Assembly: GCF_947500075.1 (NCBI RefSeq)
Contig: NZ_CANMQS010000008.1
Span: forward strand, 99,147 to 163,146
From: an uncultured Sulfitobacter sp.
Lineage (GTDB): Bacteria > Pseudomonadota > Alphaproteobacteria > Rhodobacterales > Rhodobacteraceae
Length of the DNA: 64,000 nucleotides
Direction: 5' to 3'
The notes below the pieces were generated by a model that was not told the origin of the DNA, made no database searches, and was given only the letters and a program-made list of their open reading frames with translations. Shown piece after piece: positions 9,084 through 18,079 of this stretch; positions within the stretch are counted from its first letter, which is position 1, and every line of letters begins with the position of its first letter. The position numbers and the translations under genes are program-made.

Positions 9084-10418
9084 TTACTCTTCGTCTTCCA
9101 GCGCTTCGACAGCCTTCTGAAGATCCTCTTTGGACACTTCTTTTTCGGTCACGTTCGCATTCTCCGCGATGTGATCGACAACCTTGTCTTCGAAGATCGG
9201 CGCGCGCATCTGCTGCTGCATCTGCTGGTTCTGCTGAACAAATTCAAAGAACTGACGCTCCTGACCGGGATACTGGCGCGCCTGCGCCATGATCGCCTGG
9301 GTCATCTCAGCGTCGGTGACTTCCACTTCGGCCTTCTGGCCCATCTCCGCCAGCAGCAGGCCCAGACGCACGCGGCGTTCGGCCAGTGTGGTGTGCTCAT
9401 CCGTCGGTTTGATCTCAGGGTGATCGTGACCTTCGACCTCGGGGTTTTCCTCATGCCACAGCTGGTGCGCGATCTGGCCCGCCTCGGCTTCGACCAGTGA
9501 CGGCGGCAAGTCAAAGCTGACCAGCTTGTCCAGCGCGTCGAGCAGACCACGCTTCATCACAGCACGGGCGGCACCGGCATATTCGGCTTCCAGACGTTCG
9601 GAAATCTGGGTTTTGAGCGCAGCAAGGTCTTCGGCGCCAAACTTGGTGGCCAGCTCATCGTTGATCTCAGCGGCGACAGGTTCTTTGACCTCTTTGATCG
9701 TGCAATCGAAAACGGCTTCTTTGCCCTTCAGATGCTCCGCCTGATAATCCTCAGGGAAGGAAACGGTCACGGCTTTCTCTTCACCGGCCTTCACGCCAAC
9801 CAGTTGCTCTTCAAAACCGGGGATGAAGGAATTGGAACCCAGTGCCAGCGGATAATCCTCGGCGGAGCCACCTTCAAACGCCTCACCGTCGACTTTGCCG
9901 ACGAAATCCATGACAACCTGATCGCCGTCCTTGGCTTTGGAGCCTTTCTTGCGGGCTTTGAAGTCCTGCGCGTTCTCGGCCAAATTCGCCAGCGCTTCGT
10001 CAATCGCCGCATCGTCGGCCTTCACAACCATTTTCTCCAGCTTGATCTTGGACAGATCAACTTCCGGAATTTCTGGCAGCGCCTCATAGGTCATGGAAAC
10101 TTCGACGTCGTCGCCTTCTTTCCATTCCTCGTTGGTCATCTTGACTTCGGGCTGCATGGCGGGACGGTCACCAGATTTCTCGAAGTGATCCGCCATGGCG
10201 CCGTCGATGCTTTCCTGCATCGCTTCGCCCATCACGCGCTGACCGAACTGTTTTTTCAGCAGCGCCATCGGGACCTTGCCCTTGCGAAAGCCCTTCATCT
10301 CGACTTCGGGCTGCGCCTCTGTCAGCTTTTCGTTGACCTTGGCGTCCAGTTCAGCTGCCGTCACGGTGATGGCATAACCACGTTTCAGACCTTCGTTCAG
10401 CGTCTCGTTGACCTGCAT
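9084..10418 (-). CDS. tig: Trigger factor, ribosome-associated chaperone
   Basis: 444 residues. The ribosome-binding domain carries the signature [17 protein letters not shown] (residues ~43-60), followed by a middle FKBP-type PPIase domain ([20 protein letters not shown] ... [20 protein letters not shown]) and a long helical C-terminal chaperone domain. Trigger factor binds L23 at the exit tunnel and shields nascent chains. The start at 10418 ([15 protein letters not shown]) matches the family's N-terminus; an upstream in-frame extension has no family similarity. The C-terminus is acidic (VEALEDEE). Confidence 0.97.
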   Translation of the reverse strand: MQVNETLNEGLKRGYAITVTAAELDAKVNEKLTEAQPEVEMKGFRKGKVPMALLKKQFGQRVMGEAMQESIDGAMADHFEKSGDRPAMQPEVKMTNEEWKEGDDVEVSMTYEALPEIPEVDLSKIKLEKMVVKADDAAIDEALANLAENAQDFKARKKGSKAKDGDQVVMDFVGKVDGEAFEGGSAEDYPLALGSNSFIPGFEEQLVGVKAGEEKAVTVSFPEDYQAEHLKGKEAVFDCTIKEVKEPVAAEINDELATKFGAEDLAALKTQISERLEAEYAGAARAVMKRGLLDALDKLVSFDLPPSLVEAEAGQIAHQLWHEENPEVEGHDHPEIKPTDEHTTLAERRVRLGLLLAEMGQKAEVEVTDAEMTQAIMAQARQYPGQERQFFEFVQQNQQMQQQMRAPIFEDKVVDHIAENANVTEKEVSKEDLQKAVEALEDEE

Positions 10419-10570
10419 GTGTGCTCCATGGGATTGGGGCCCGCAGCCTTGCTGCGTGCGAAAAATTTCCGCCCTTCTATTGGCGGGACGGGGGAGGTGC
10501 AAGGGGGATCGGACCTGCTTGGGGTCGCGACCCATCAATCCTGTGCGAATAACGATAAAAGCGGTGGAAC

Positions 10571-10855
10571 TTACATCCCCAGCGCTTCTTTATACATGTC
10601 CAGCACCGCCTCTTCTTCGGCGATGTCATCAGGCTCCCGCTTGCGCAGCGCGATCACCTTGCGCAGCACCTTGGTGTCATAGCCGCGCGCTTTCGCCTCT
10701 GCCATGACCTCTTTCTGCTGGTCCGCCAGATCGCGCTTTTCTGCGTCCAGCCGCTCAATCCGCTCAACGAACTGGCGCAGTTCATTTGCAGTCACGCGGT
10801 AGGTCGCATCGCCTTCGGTTTCAATGACGTCTGGATTGGTGCTGGTGTCGCTCAT
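10571..10855 (-). CDS. gapR: GapR family nucleoid-associated protein (DUF2312)
   Basis: 94 residues beginning at 10855 (MSDTSTNPD). The ~75-residue core [42 protein letters not shown]...[12 protein letters not shown] is the DUF2312 helical domain. In Caulobacter, GapR is an essential tetramer that clamps overtwisted DNA ahead of moving polymerases and aids topoisomerases. The coiled-coil first helix and the basic [16 protein letters not shown]-contact segment are both intact. It lies upstream of tig on the same strand, with about 150 bases between. Confidence 0.93.
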   Translation of the reverse strand: MSDTSTNPDVIETEGDATYRVTANELRQFVERIERLDAEKRDLADQQKEVMAEAKARGYDTKVLRKVIALRKREPDDIAEEEAVLDMYKEALGM

Positions 10856-10955
10856 GGTGTCCTCAATCGAATTGGTTTTGATCTGAGTAGCCCGCCCCCC
10901 GCCGGCCCGCAAGCGGCTCTTGCCCTGCGCTTGGGATTGTCCTAGCTCTGCGCGC

Positions 10956-11195
10956 ATGGAAAACGCTGAGACATCTGTATTCGACATCGTGATCTGGACC
11001 GGTGCGGCCTTGTCCTTGCTGGGTCTTGTCGGGCTGATCTGGTGTATCGTCACGGTCAGCCGGGCCAAACGCAAGAAACTGCCCGATGCGGAAATGCGCG
11101 ATGTGTTGAAACGTGTGTTGCCCTTGAACCTTGGGGCACTGTTCCTGTCCGTGATCGGCCTGATGATGGTGATTGTCGGGATTTTCCTCGGCTGA
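10956..11195 (+). CDS. Small two-helix inner-membrane protein
   Basis: 79 residues from the ATG at 10956 (MENAETSVFDIVIWTG). Two hydrophobic helices (IVIWTGAALSLLGLVGLIWCIVTV and LNLGALFLSVIGLMMVIVGIFL) flank a basic cytoplasmic loop (SRAKRKKLPDAEMRDVLKRV). It looks like a small membrane protein of the kind found in many Rhodobacteraceae; no function can be assigned. It is divergent from gapR with only 100 bases between the starts, so the two share a promoter region. Confidence 0.65.
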   Translation: MENAETSVFDIVIWTGAALSLLGLVGLIWCIVTVSRAKRKKLPDAEMRDVLKRVLPLNLGALFLSVIGLMMVIVGIFLG

Positions 11196-11276
11196 GGATC
11201 GCGCGCCTGTTGGCTGCGTCCTGCTCCTCTGTCCGGACCCGCTGGACAGAACCGTCGGGGCTGCTTACATCACCCT

Positions 11277-11699
11277 ATGGATATCCGGCAACTCACCCCC
11301 CGCTATTACGTCGCCCCGCAGATCTCATGCGAGGATATGGAAGACCTGCGCGCCGCCGGGATCACCCTGATCCTGTGCAACCGCCCCGATGGAGAGGTCC
11401 CGCCAAGCCATTGCGCCGATACCATTCGCGCCGCAGCCGAAGCAGCCGGGCTGCACTTCGCCGAGCAACCCCTGACCCATCAAAGCATGGTGCCCGAGGT
11501 CATTGCCGCCAACAAAGAGAAAGGTGCCGCCACCGATCAGGTTGTGCTGGCCTATTGCGCCTCCGGCACCCGGTCCTGCATCGCTTGGGCGCTGGGACAG
11601 GCAGGCGATGTGCCGGCACAGGAGATCGTTCAGGCCGCACGTGATGCCGGGTATGACCTGACAAACATCGCACCGGTACTGGACAAGCCCTTCGGCTGA
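11277..11699 (+). CDS. DUF442 / TIGR01244 sulfurtransferase-phosphatase-like protein
   Basis: 140 residues covering the whole family, which resembles the N-terminal domain of beta-lactamase-hydrolase-like proteins. Recognisable are MDIRQLTPRYYVAPQIS, ILCNRPDGEVP and the active loop AYCASGTRS (Cys94, Arg99), a C-x4-R rhodanese-like loop. The family is linked to sulfide and persulfide handling through Blh proteins, but free-standing members are poorly characterised. The gene is complete and has the usual length. Confidence 0.82.
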   Translation: MDIRQLTPRYYVAPQISCEDMEDLRAAGITLILCNRPDGEVPPSHCADTIRAAAEAAGLHFAEQPLTHQSMVPEVIAANKEKGAATDQVVLAYCASGTRSCIAWALGQAGDVPAQEIVQAARDAGYDLTNIAPVLDKPFG

Positions 11700-11712
11700 T
11701 CACGCGCCGGGG

Positions 11713-12996
11713 TCAGCCGGCTTTCAGATCCGGAAGGTCCGGCAAATCGGGAAGGTCGGGAAGATCATCCAGTTCCGGCAGGTCCGACATATCTGGCAGA
11801 TCGGGCATCCCCTCCATCTCAGGCAAATCGGGAAGGGACGCGCTTTCAGCGGGTTCAGACGCATCGTCCAAGCCAGGCAGGTCCGACATATCGGGCATAT
11901 CCGGCAAGGCATCCATTTCCGGCGCCGCCGTGGGATCCAGATCGTCCAGTGCCAGCATTGCCGCATCACCGCCGCTGCCATTCGGCATCCCGTCACCAAA
12001 GCCCTGCCCCATGTCCTGCGCGCCCATGTTCTGCGCCGCTGTGGCGGACAAAAGCCGCAACGCACGGACCCCGTTCACCTGTCCCAGACTGCCTGACCCA
12101 AGCGTCTTTCCCTGCGGGGTCAGCACCCGAGTGGTGGCGAAATCCGCGTTTTCCAACGTCAGCGCATCCCCTACCTTGAGCGTGCTCAACCGGCTCAGCG
12201 GCAGTTGGATGCGCGTCAGAGCGACCGGAAGGTGGATCTGCAAGGCCAGAACAGGCTCCGTCAAGGTCCGGGGCTGAGGCGGCTCTGCTGGCGCAGGCAC
12301 TGCCCCCGCAACACCTGCCGCGCCCGCGTCTGCACCGGCAAAGGCGGCCCCTTCAGGCAGGCACAACATCAGTTTCCCCTGCCTGCGGCCCCCTTCGATG
12401 TCTATTGTCAGGTGCAGCACCCTGTAGCTTTGCGCTTCCATCGCCATCAACAGCAACCGCGGCTCCTGCGTGCGTGCGCCAAAGGCATATCCCCCGATCA
12501 ACGCCTGTTCATCCCGCGCTTCAGGCAAGGGAGCCACACGAGCCAGCAGCGCATCGAGAAACGGTGCGCAGATGGCGGCATCCGTGTCGGTCAGCCGCCG
12601 GGTGTCGCCCCCCTCCGGCGCTGGCGTCACCTTGCCCATTGTCTGCTGTTGTATCAACGCCCCGACCAAAGCACCGTCCATCACCGCCGCCGCGCGCTGC
12701 CGGTCCGGGCCTTCAAGCAGCATCAACAAGCCTGTATCGTCAAAGAGCGGCGCAAGCGCATCCCCTGCATGGCGTTCGGCGCGAAACCCGATGACTGCCA
12801 AAGCCATGTCGAACAGATCATTCGCAACCTTGGCTGTTGTCAGACGCAGTGCCTTGGCCAGCGTCATGGCGCGCGCCTGATGCTCTTCCCGCCCGACATG
12901 CGCCTTGCGCACGAGCGCAGACGGGGGCGCACCGCCCCCCTTCAAACCTGCCTGATCCGCAGGGTCTGTCTGTGTCTTACTGTGCTCTTCGCCCAT
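11713..12996 (-). CDS. Orphan FliM/FliN-like (SpoA domain) protein with DLP-repeat tail
   Basis: 427 residues. Residues ~20-180 resemble the FliM middle/N-terminal region. Residues ~245-325 look like a SpoA (FliM/FliN C-terminal) domain: LTEPVLALQIHLPVALTRIQLPLSRLSTLKVGDALTLENAD...VLTPQGKTLGSGSLGQVNGVRALRL. This domain builds the flagellar C-ring. The last ~70 residues (359-427) are low complexity, built on D-L/M-P triplets, with two similar blocks MPDMSDLPGLDD and LPDMSDLPELDD and a terminal LPDLPDLPDLPDL run. No other flagellar gene is nearby. It may be a second motor switch component or a surface-presentation-like protein; function is inferred only. Confidence 0.7.
   Translation of the reverse strand: MGEEHSKTQTDPADQAGLKGGGAPPSALVRKAHVGREEHQARAMTLAKALRLTTAKVANDLFDMALAVIGFRAERHAGDALAPLFDDTGLLMLLEGPDRQRAAAVMDGALVGALIQQQTMGKVTPAPEGGDTRRLTDTDAAICAPFLDALLARVAPLPEARDEQALIGGYAFGARTQEPRLLLMAMEAQSYRVLHLTIDIEGGRRQGKLMLCLPEGAAFAGADAGAAGVAGAVPAPAEPPQPRTLTEPVLALQIHLPVALTRIQLPLSRLSTLKVGDALTLENADFATTRVLTPQGKTLGSGSLGQVNGVRALRLLSATAAQNMGAQDMGQGFGDGMPNGSGGDAAMLALDDLDPTAAPEMDALPDMPDMSDLPGLDDASEPAESASLPDLPEMEGMPDLPDMSDLPELDDLPDLPDLPDLPDLKAG
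11716..11922 (-). repeat. DLP-triplet coding repeat in the FliM-like gene
   Basis: Codes for 69 residues made of D-L-P / D-M-P triplets. The reading frame is intact. The period is 9 bases, with repeated gtccgacat, aaatcggg and gaaggtcgg words, which makes slippage-driven length change likely. Confidence 0.75.
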
Positions 12997-13060
12997 GTTC
13001 TCCGACCCGGCACTGGCGGCCTTAAGGGACGGTGATAGGCGATCTGGGTTACCAACGGCT

Positions 13061-15796
13061 TTATGACGCCGCAGATATCCCTGCGATGTCAGGTTTTTGA
13101 GGGGCCTCGATTGCCTCCAGCGGCAACGTGACGCGAAAGCCCGTGCCCGCCATGCCCGGCAGGTATTCGATACTGCCCCCCAGGCGCAGCATCACTTCCC
13201 GGCAGATCGCGAGGCCAAGCCCTGCCCCTTCGCCGTCCTGCCCTGCAACGCGGCTGAACTTCTCAAAGATCACGGCCCGCGCTTCCGCATTCAGGCCTGC
13301 ACCGTTGTCAACAAAATCAACGACAAGATCATCGGGCCGCCGGGTCACGGTGATCCGCAGTTCCGGCGCATCGGCGCGGCAATATTTGTGGGCATTTGTC
13401 ACGAGGTTGATGAAGACCTGCACAAGACGGTCAAGATCCGTGTGCAGGTGAATGTCCTCCGGCCCATCGTCACGCACAACGCGGATCGGATCGGACTGCC
13501 CCGCCAATGCCGTCGCCTGCGCGCGGTCCAGTACATCGCTCAACCGTCCTTGGGCGGGATAAAGCGTGACCTGCCCATTCTCCAGCACCGACAGATCCAG
13601 CAGGTCATCCAGCAGCCGCGTCAGACGGATGGTCTCACTGTGGATGATCGACGCATAGCGGGTCTTTTCCTCCGTGCTCATGCTGCCGGCATCCCGCAGG
13701 ATTTCCGAGAACGAGCGGATAGACGTCATCGGCGTGCGCAGTTCATGGCTGATCTGGCTGAGGAACGTGTCCTTTTGCAGCGACAATTGCGTCAGCTTCT
13801 CATTGGCGGAGCGCAGTTGCGCCGCTGTGGCGGACAGCTCGCGCGATTTTGCTTCCAGCTGGCTCGAATACTCAAGCATCTGTGCCGATTCGTCCGCCAC
13901 CGCCATCAGATCCTGCACCGAGACAGACGTGCCGCCGACGATCTGGGACACCATCGCATGGGCCGTCGCAGCGCCAACCGAAGCGGCCAGCTCCCGCTCC
14001 AGCGCCTGCACGAAATCTGACGTGGGTTCCGGCAGATCCCCCGGCAACCCCTGCGCGCGCGCGTGGCTAGCAAAAAACGCCTGCGCCTCGGAAGCGCCAA
14101 GGATACGCTGCGACATGATCATCAGATCTTCGCTGCCCGCCAGTGTCGCTGTCCAGCCACGCGCTGGCCCTGCGTGCTCCAGCACATTCACAAACTGCGC
14201 GCCTTGCAGGCGTTCAATCGGGTCCGGGAAAGTAACCAAAGACACGACAATGAAGCTCAGCGCGTTCAAACCGACGCTCCAGAAAACAGCATGCACCGTC
14301 GGATCAAGACCGGTAACCCCGAACAAGGCCTGCGGCCGCAGCCAGCCCAGCCCCAGAACCCCCTGTTCAAATGTCGCGACGGACAAGGCAGCGCCCTGCC
14401 CGAAGCTGGGCAGCAACATGGTGAAGACCCAAAGGCTGAACCCCACGCCCAGCCCCGCCAGTGCCCCGGCCCGAGTCCCGCCGCGCCAGAAGATACCCCC
14501 CAGAAGCGCCGGCAGGAACTGCGCGACCCCGCCAAAAGAGATTGTGCCAATGGCCGCCAGTGCGCTGCTGCCGCCCGACACACGGTAATAGAGAAACCCA
14601 AACCCGATGATCAGCAGGACCGACAACCGCCGCGCGCGGATCACAACCGCGCGCACGTCGCCAGATTGCACCGCACCGCTTGACCCGGCGTTGAGCCAGA
14701 TCGGCATCACAATGTGGTTGCTGACCATCGTGCTCAGCGCCAGCGTGGCCACGATCACCATCGACGTGGCTGAAGAAAATCCGCCTAGAAAGGCGAGCAT
14801 CGCCAACCCGTTCTGCCCCTGGCTCAGCGGCAGGGACAACACGAACAGATCCGGGTTCGACCCTGCGGGCATCAGGTCCAGCCCGATCACCGCAATCGGC
14901 ACCACAAAGAGGGAAATCAGCACGAGGTAGAGCGGAAAGGCCCATGACGCGATTTGCAGGTGCCGTTCCTCATCGTTCTCAACCACCATGACCTGAAACA
15001 TCCGCGGCAGGCACAAGAACGCCGCTGCCGAGACCATGGTCAGCGCCACCCAACGCCCGCCTTCAACTTCCCAGCGGCCAATGGCGGAGGCATCAATCCG
15101 CGCCATCGTCTCGCCCAGCCCTCCCGCAAGTCCCCAGACCACAAAAGAGCCAACCGCAATCAGCGCAAAAAGCTTCACCACGGCTTCAACCGCGACCGCG
15201 ATCACCACACCGTGGTGGCGTTCGTTGACGTTCAGGTTCCGCGTGCCGAAAAGCAGGGTAAACACCGCAAGACCGGCAGCCACCCAGAATGCCGCCTGCC
15301 CCTTGTTGAACCCACCGTCTTCGCCAACGGCAAGCAGGGGATCAGGTGCAGCAAAGATGGCCAATGACAGCACAACCGATTGCAGCTGCAACGCGATGTA
15401 GGGCGTCACCCCGATGACCGCCATCACCGTGACCACCACCGCCAGCGTATTCGACTTGCCGAACCGGGAGGAAATCAGATCCGCGATCGACGTGACCCGC
15501 TGGCTGCGGCCAATACGGACGAGGCGGCGCAAGATCCACCACCAGCCAATCATCACCAGTGATGGTCCAAGATAGATCGTCAGATATTCCAGACCGGAGC
15601 GCGCCGCATATCCAACCGCGCCGTAAAACGTCCAGGCCGTGCAATAGATCGAGAGTGACAGCGTATAGACCATGGGGGAGCGCAGCCAGCGGTTGCCCCT
15701 GCCGCGAATGGCAGCGCGTTCCGCCCAGAACGCCACCGCAAACAGCCCCACAACATAGGCGAGGCAGACAAAGACCAGCTGATTGAGGGTCACCAT
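13061..15796 (-). CDS. Na+/solute symporter-histidine kinase fusion sensor (CbrA/CrbS type)
   Basis: 911 residues. Residues 1-~500 are a complete SSS-family symporter domain with about thirteen helices (SIYCTAWTFYGAVGYAARSGLEYLTIYLGP, AFLGGFSSATSMVIVATLALSTMVSNH). A linker with coiled-coil character (MLEYSSQLEAKSRELSATAAQLRSANEK region) leads to a HisKA domain, His684 in SHELRTPMTS, and an HATPase domain with N-box VTNAHKYC and G-boxes VDNGAGL and GEGAGLGLAI. CbrA and CrbS of this architecture control carbon-source and acetate use. It is the last gene of a three-gene unit with a response regulator and a small membrane protein; its ATG overlaps the previous stop by one base (TGATG). Confidence 0.9.
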   Translation of the reverse strand: MVTLNQLVFVCLAYVVGLFAVAFWAERAAIRGRGNRWLRSPMVYTLSLSIYCTAWTFYGAVGYAARSGLEYLTIYLGPSLVMIGWWWILRRLVRIGRSQRVTSIADLISSRFGKSNTLAVVVTVMAVIGVTPYIALQLQSVVLSLAIFAAPDPLLAVGEDGGFNKGQAAFWVAAGLAVFTLLFGTRNLNVNERHHGVVIAVAVEAVVKLFALIAVGSFVVWGLAGGLGETMARIDASAIGRWEVEGGRWVALTMVSAAAFLCLPRMFQVMVVENDEERHLQIASWAFPLYLVLISLFVVPIAVIGLDLMPAGSNPDLFVLSLPLSQGQNGLAMLAFLGGFSSATSMVIVATLALSTMVSNHIVMPIWLNAGSSGAVQSGDVRAVVIRARRLSVLLIIGFGFLYYRVSGGSSALAAIGTISFGGVAQFLPALLGGIFWRGGTRAGALAGLGVGFSLWVFTMLLPSFGQGAALSVATFEQGVLGLGWLRPQALFGVTGLDPTVHAVFWSVGLNALSFIVVSLVTFPDPIERLQGAQFVNVLEHAGPARGWTATLAGSEDLMIMSQRILGASEAQAFFASHARAQGLPGDLPEPTSDFVQALERELAASVGAATAHAMVSQIVGGTSVSVQDLMAVADESAQMLEYSSQLEAKSRELSATAAQLRSANEKLTQLSLQKDTFLSQISHELRTPMTSIRSFSEILRDAGSMSTEEKTRYASIIHSETIRLTRLLDDLLDLSVLENGQVTLYPAQGRLSDVLDRAQATALAGQSDPIRVVRDDGPEDIHLHTDLDRLVQVFINLVTNAHKYCRADAPELRITVTRRPDDLVVDFVDNGAGLNAEARAVIFEKFSRVAGQDGEGAGLGLAICREVMLRLGGSIEYLPGMAGTGFRVTLPLEAIEAPQKPDIAGISAAS

Positions 15797-16071
15797 CAGT
15801 CAGGCGGATCCGCCGTCTGGGACGTCCCGCGCCACAAAAGCCGCGCGACAAAGGCAAGAAAGACCCAGACCGCAAAGATGTACAAAAGCGCGGATGACGT
15901 GCTGACCCCCTGCCCGTCAGCCCCGTCCGGCATCGGCCACATCAGGGGCACCATCCACAACACCGCGCCCAGAAACGGCAAGAGCCGCACCGCGTCCCAC
16001 AAACGGCGGCGGCGGTAGCTGCGCCGTTCCAGAAAGATCGGCGGCGCAACCGGCTCAGGTTCGCCCGTCAT
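15796..16071 (-). CDS. Small membrane protein between response regulator and sensor kinase
   Basis: 91 residues with two hydrophobic helices (LLPFLGAVLWMVPLMWPMP and STSSALLYIFAVWVFLAFVARLLW), an N-terminal basic stretch (ERRSYRRRRLWDAVR) and a short hydrophilic end. Start and stop overlap both neighbours (ATGA with the regulator, TGATG with the kinase), so it is translationally coupled. By position and size it resembles the small subunit (DUF4212-like) that accompanies some SSS symporters, but no clear sequence match is visible by eye. A role as accessory subunit of the symporter-kinase is likely. Confidence 0.72.
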   Translation of the reverse strand: MTGEPEPVAPPIFLERRSYRRRRLWDAVRLLPFLGAVLWMVPLMWPMPDGADGQGVSTSSALLYIFAVWVFLAFVARLLWRGTSQTADPPD

Positions 16072-16433
16072 GTCGCCGTCAGCTCGCGCACAGCATCGAG
16101 CATCTCAGCATTGGAAAAGGGCTTGGTCATGAAACGGCTCACGCCCGCTTTCTCTGCCAGTTCCCGGTCACTGCGCTGTCCCCGCGCTGTCAGCATCAGC
16201 ACCGGCAATTCCATCATCGCCGGATCCGCGCGCAGATCATGCAGGATCTCAAAGCCACTTTTACCCGGCAGCATGACATCCAGCATCACCAGATCGGGAC
16301 CCGCATTGCGGATCACATCGACCGCATTGGACCCATTCGCCAGCGTCTCCACCCGCCAGCCTTCATTTGACAGCAGAAAACGGATCGCTTCGGCGATGTT
16401 TAACTCGTCCTCCACAAGCACCACATGCTTCAT
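16068..16433 (-). CDS. Single-domain response regulator
   Basis: 121 residues, only a receiver (CheY-like) domain. It contains the acidic pair in VLVEDE, phosphoacceptor Asp52 in VMLDVMLPGKSG, Thr in LMLTARGQ and Lys in FMTKPFSN. There is no output domain. The start at 16433 (MKHVVLVEDE) gives the correct first strand. It lies first in the operon with the membrane protein and symporter-kinase and should accept phosphate from His684 of the kinase; how the signal reaches transcription is not encoded here. Confidence 0.9.
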   Translation of the reverse strand: MKHVVLVEDELNIAEAIRFLLSNEGWRVETLANGSNAVDVIRNAGPDLVMLDVMLPGKSGFEILHDLRADPAMMELPVLMLTARGQRSDRELAEKAGVSRFMTKPFSNAEMLDAVRELTAT

Positions 16434-16553
16434 CCGCCGCGCCTCCCCTCGCGTGTGTCCTGCCACCCTCTGTCGGGGCGTGCCGCGCACAAAAGGACGA
16501 TGCACCGGAACGCTTACGCTGTCAAAGCTGACGTGGCTTTTGCGTCAGCGCGG

Positions 16554-17846
16554 TCAAATGCCGGTGCTCATGATGGAAGGCTCCCGGCGGGCAACGCAGC
16601 CCTCCTGCGGGCACACGCGGCAGGTTGAGCCCACCTTGCGCGAGGCAGCCCCATCCGGTGCGGCAGGCAACAGCAGCATCACCCCCTGCACGAGCGGTAC
16701 GGAATTGTATCCCGACGGTGTTGCGGCCTCTGCCGTCGCATAGCTGACAAAACCCGCTTCGGCCCGGCCGACCTGATTGACCTTTTCCGACAGCACTGTG
16801 CCCGGTTGGGCCAAAGCCGCGAACAGAGGCCAAAGCGGGCAGCACGCGCCATGCCGCGGCACCGTGAACCCCTCGACCGATTTGCGAAAAATCACGGTGC
16901 CCGCCCGGTCGCAGACCACCAGTCCCGCACCCAGATCAGGCAAGGCCGCCATCCGTCGCAGAACCCGCCCCACCGGCTGCCCCAGACGGCGCGCCACTGT
17001 CATCGGATCCGTGCCATGGGTTTCAATCGCCCCCTGCACGTCCTGCATCGGCAACGCCTGCGCGTCCTGAGAGATCATCTCCAGCACCCGCGCGGCAATG
17101 AAGCGGGACGCCTGAGAGCGCAGGTCTGCGGCCTCTTCAATCACCTGCTTCAACGCGTCGGTGGTGTCACCGGCCCTTTCCAGCACGTCAAAGCGGTAGG
17201 CGTGACGGGTGAGAAACGCCTCCACCTCCTCCTGCGGGGAGCCCGCTGCATCCGCCGCGTCGGCCTCCACATTCAAATGGCCCAACAGCGCCTCCGCGCT
17301 TTCGGACAAGCGGCGGCTGTCTTCGTTGATGTTGGCATGAAACCGGCTGCGCCATTCCGGTTGCAGCGTCTTCGTCTCTGCCAGAATGGCGGCAGTGGAA
17401 CGGATGGAGGCCGCCGTTGTCAGCAACTCGTGCATGGATGCGGCCAGATGCGGGTCATGCGCCAAACGGTCGCTGAGGGCTTCGATGGTCTCTTCCAGGG
17501 CAGCAACCCGCCTGCGTGTCCCGGCCAGCACATCCGCCCAGCCGGGGAAACGGCCGGCAAAATCCTCCGCCTGCGCAGCCTCCGGCCCGGTCAGACCGGC
17601 CTCAACCGCGGCTTCCCGCAGCGTCGCGATCAGCGCAGCTTCTGCCCCTTCGGTCAGCGTCTGCGCCTCCGTTCCCAGACGCTGGGCAATCGACAGTAAA
17701 AGCTTGCCGCCGATTCTGCGCCGGTTGTGTTCGATCAGATTGAGGTAACTTGCGGAAATGCCGATGTCGCGGGCAAGTTCGGCCTGCTTGAGGCCTGCAA
17801 TCACACGACGTTCGCGGATGCGGCTACCGGTCAGCGTTTCAACAGC
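16554..17846 (-). CDS. ScfR-family XRE transcriptional regulator
   Basis: 430 residues from the ATG at 17846, which has a GGAG ribosome-binding site. An XRE helix-turn-helix (GSRIRERRVIAGLKQAELARDIGISASYLNLIEHNRRRIGG) occupies residues ~8-55. The long C-terminal part ends with a cysteine-rich segment (STCRVCPQEGCVARREPSI), characteristic of short-chain fatty acyl regulators such as RamB, MccR and PccR, which sense acyl-CoA esters and control short-chain acyl-CoA metabolism. It is divergent from a Liv-type transporter and near an acyl-CoA synthetase, which fits control of uptake and activation of a short-chain or branched carboxylate. Confidence 0.85.
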   Translation of the reverse strand, partial: AVETLTGSRIRERRVIAGLKQAELARDIGISASYLNLIEHNRRRIGGKLLLSIAQRLGTEAQTLTEGAEAALIATLREAAVEAGLTGPEAAQAEDFAGRFPGWADVLAGTRRRVAALEETIEALSDRLAHDPHLAASMHELLTTAASIRSTAAILAETKTLQPEWRSRFHANINEDSRRLSESAEALLGHLNVEADAADAAGSPQEEVEAFLTRHAYRFDVLERAGDTTDALKQVIEEAADLRSQASRFIAARVLEMISQDAQALPMQDVQGAIETHGTDPMTVARRLGQPVGRVLRRMAALPDLGAGLVVCDRAGTVIFRKSVEGFTVPRHGACCPLWPLFAALAQPGTVLSEKVNQVGRAEAGFVSYATAEAATPSGYNSVPLVQGVMLLLPAAPDGAASRKVGSTCRVCPQEGCVARREPSIMSTGI

Positions 17847-18079
17847 CATCAGGTGCACTCCGACCAAAACAACAGAAATTCAACAGGTTTCTGCAACGCA
17901 GTATCATGAAATTTACAAGCTCCGCAAAAGTTCTGACAAGATATTTACAGAATAATCTTTCAGATCAAGGGGGTTATTGAACCATTTTCACAACCCACCG
18001 AAGATGTCTTTGCACAATAGTGTCTGTTGCATCGGCCCAGGGAGGGACCTTTGCTCAGTTAATCAATCGGGAGGACTTT
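17847..18079. promoter_or_regulatory. Divergent control region, ScfR gene / Liv operon
   Basis: AT-rich compared with its flanks. It contains TTTCTGCAA (near 17888), CGCAAAAG (near 17924) and TTTGCACAA (near 18007), reminiscent of the TTTGCAAA half-sites bound by ScfR-type regulators such as PccR and RamB. None is a perfect match, so this is a candidate operator only. A strong GGGAGGA ribosome-binding site precedes the transporter gene. Confidence 0.35.

Noticed and set aside
12205..13035. 276-codon plus-strand frame opposite the FliM-like gene
   Set aside because: No recognisable domain, His/Gln/Arg-rich composition typical of antisense frames; the minus-strand gene has a SpoA domain.
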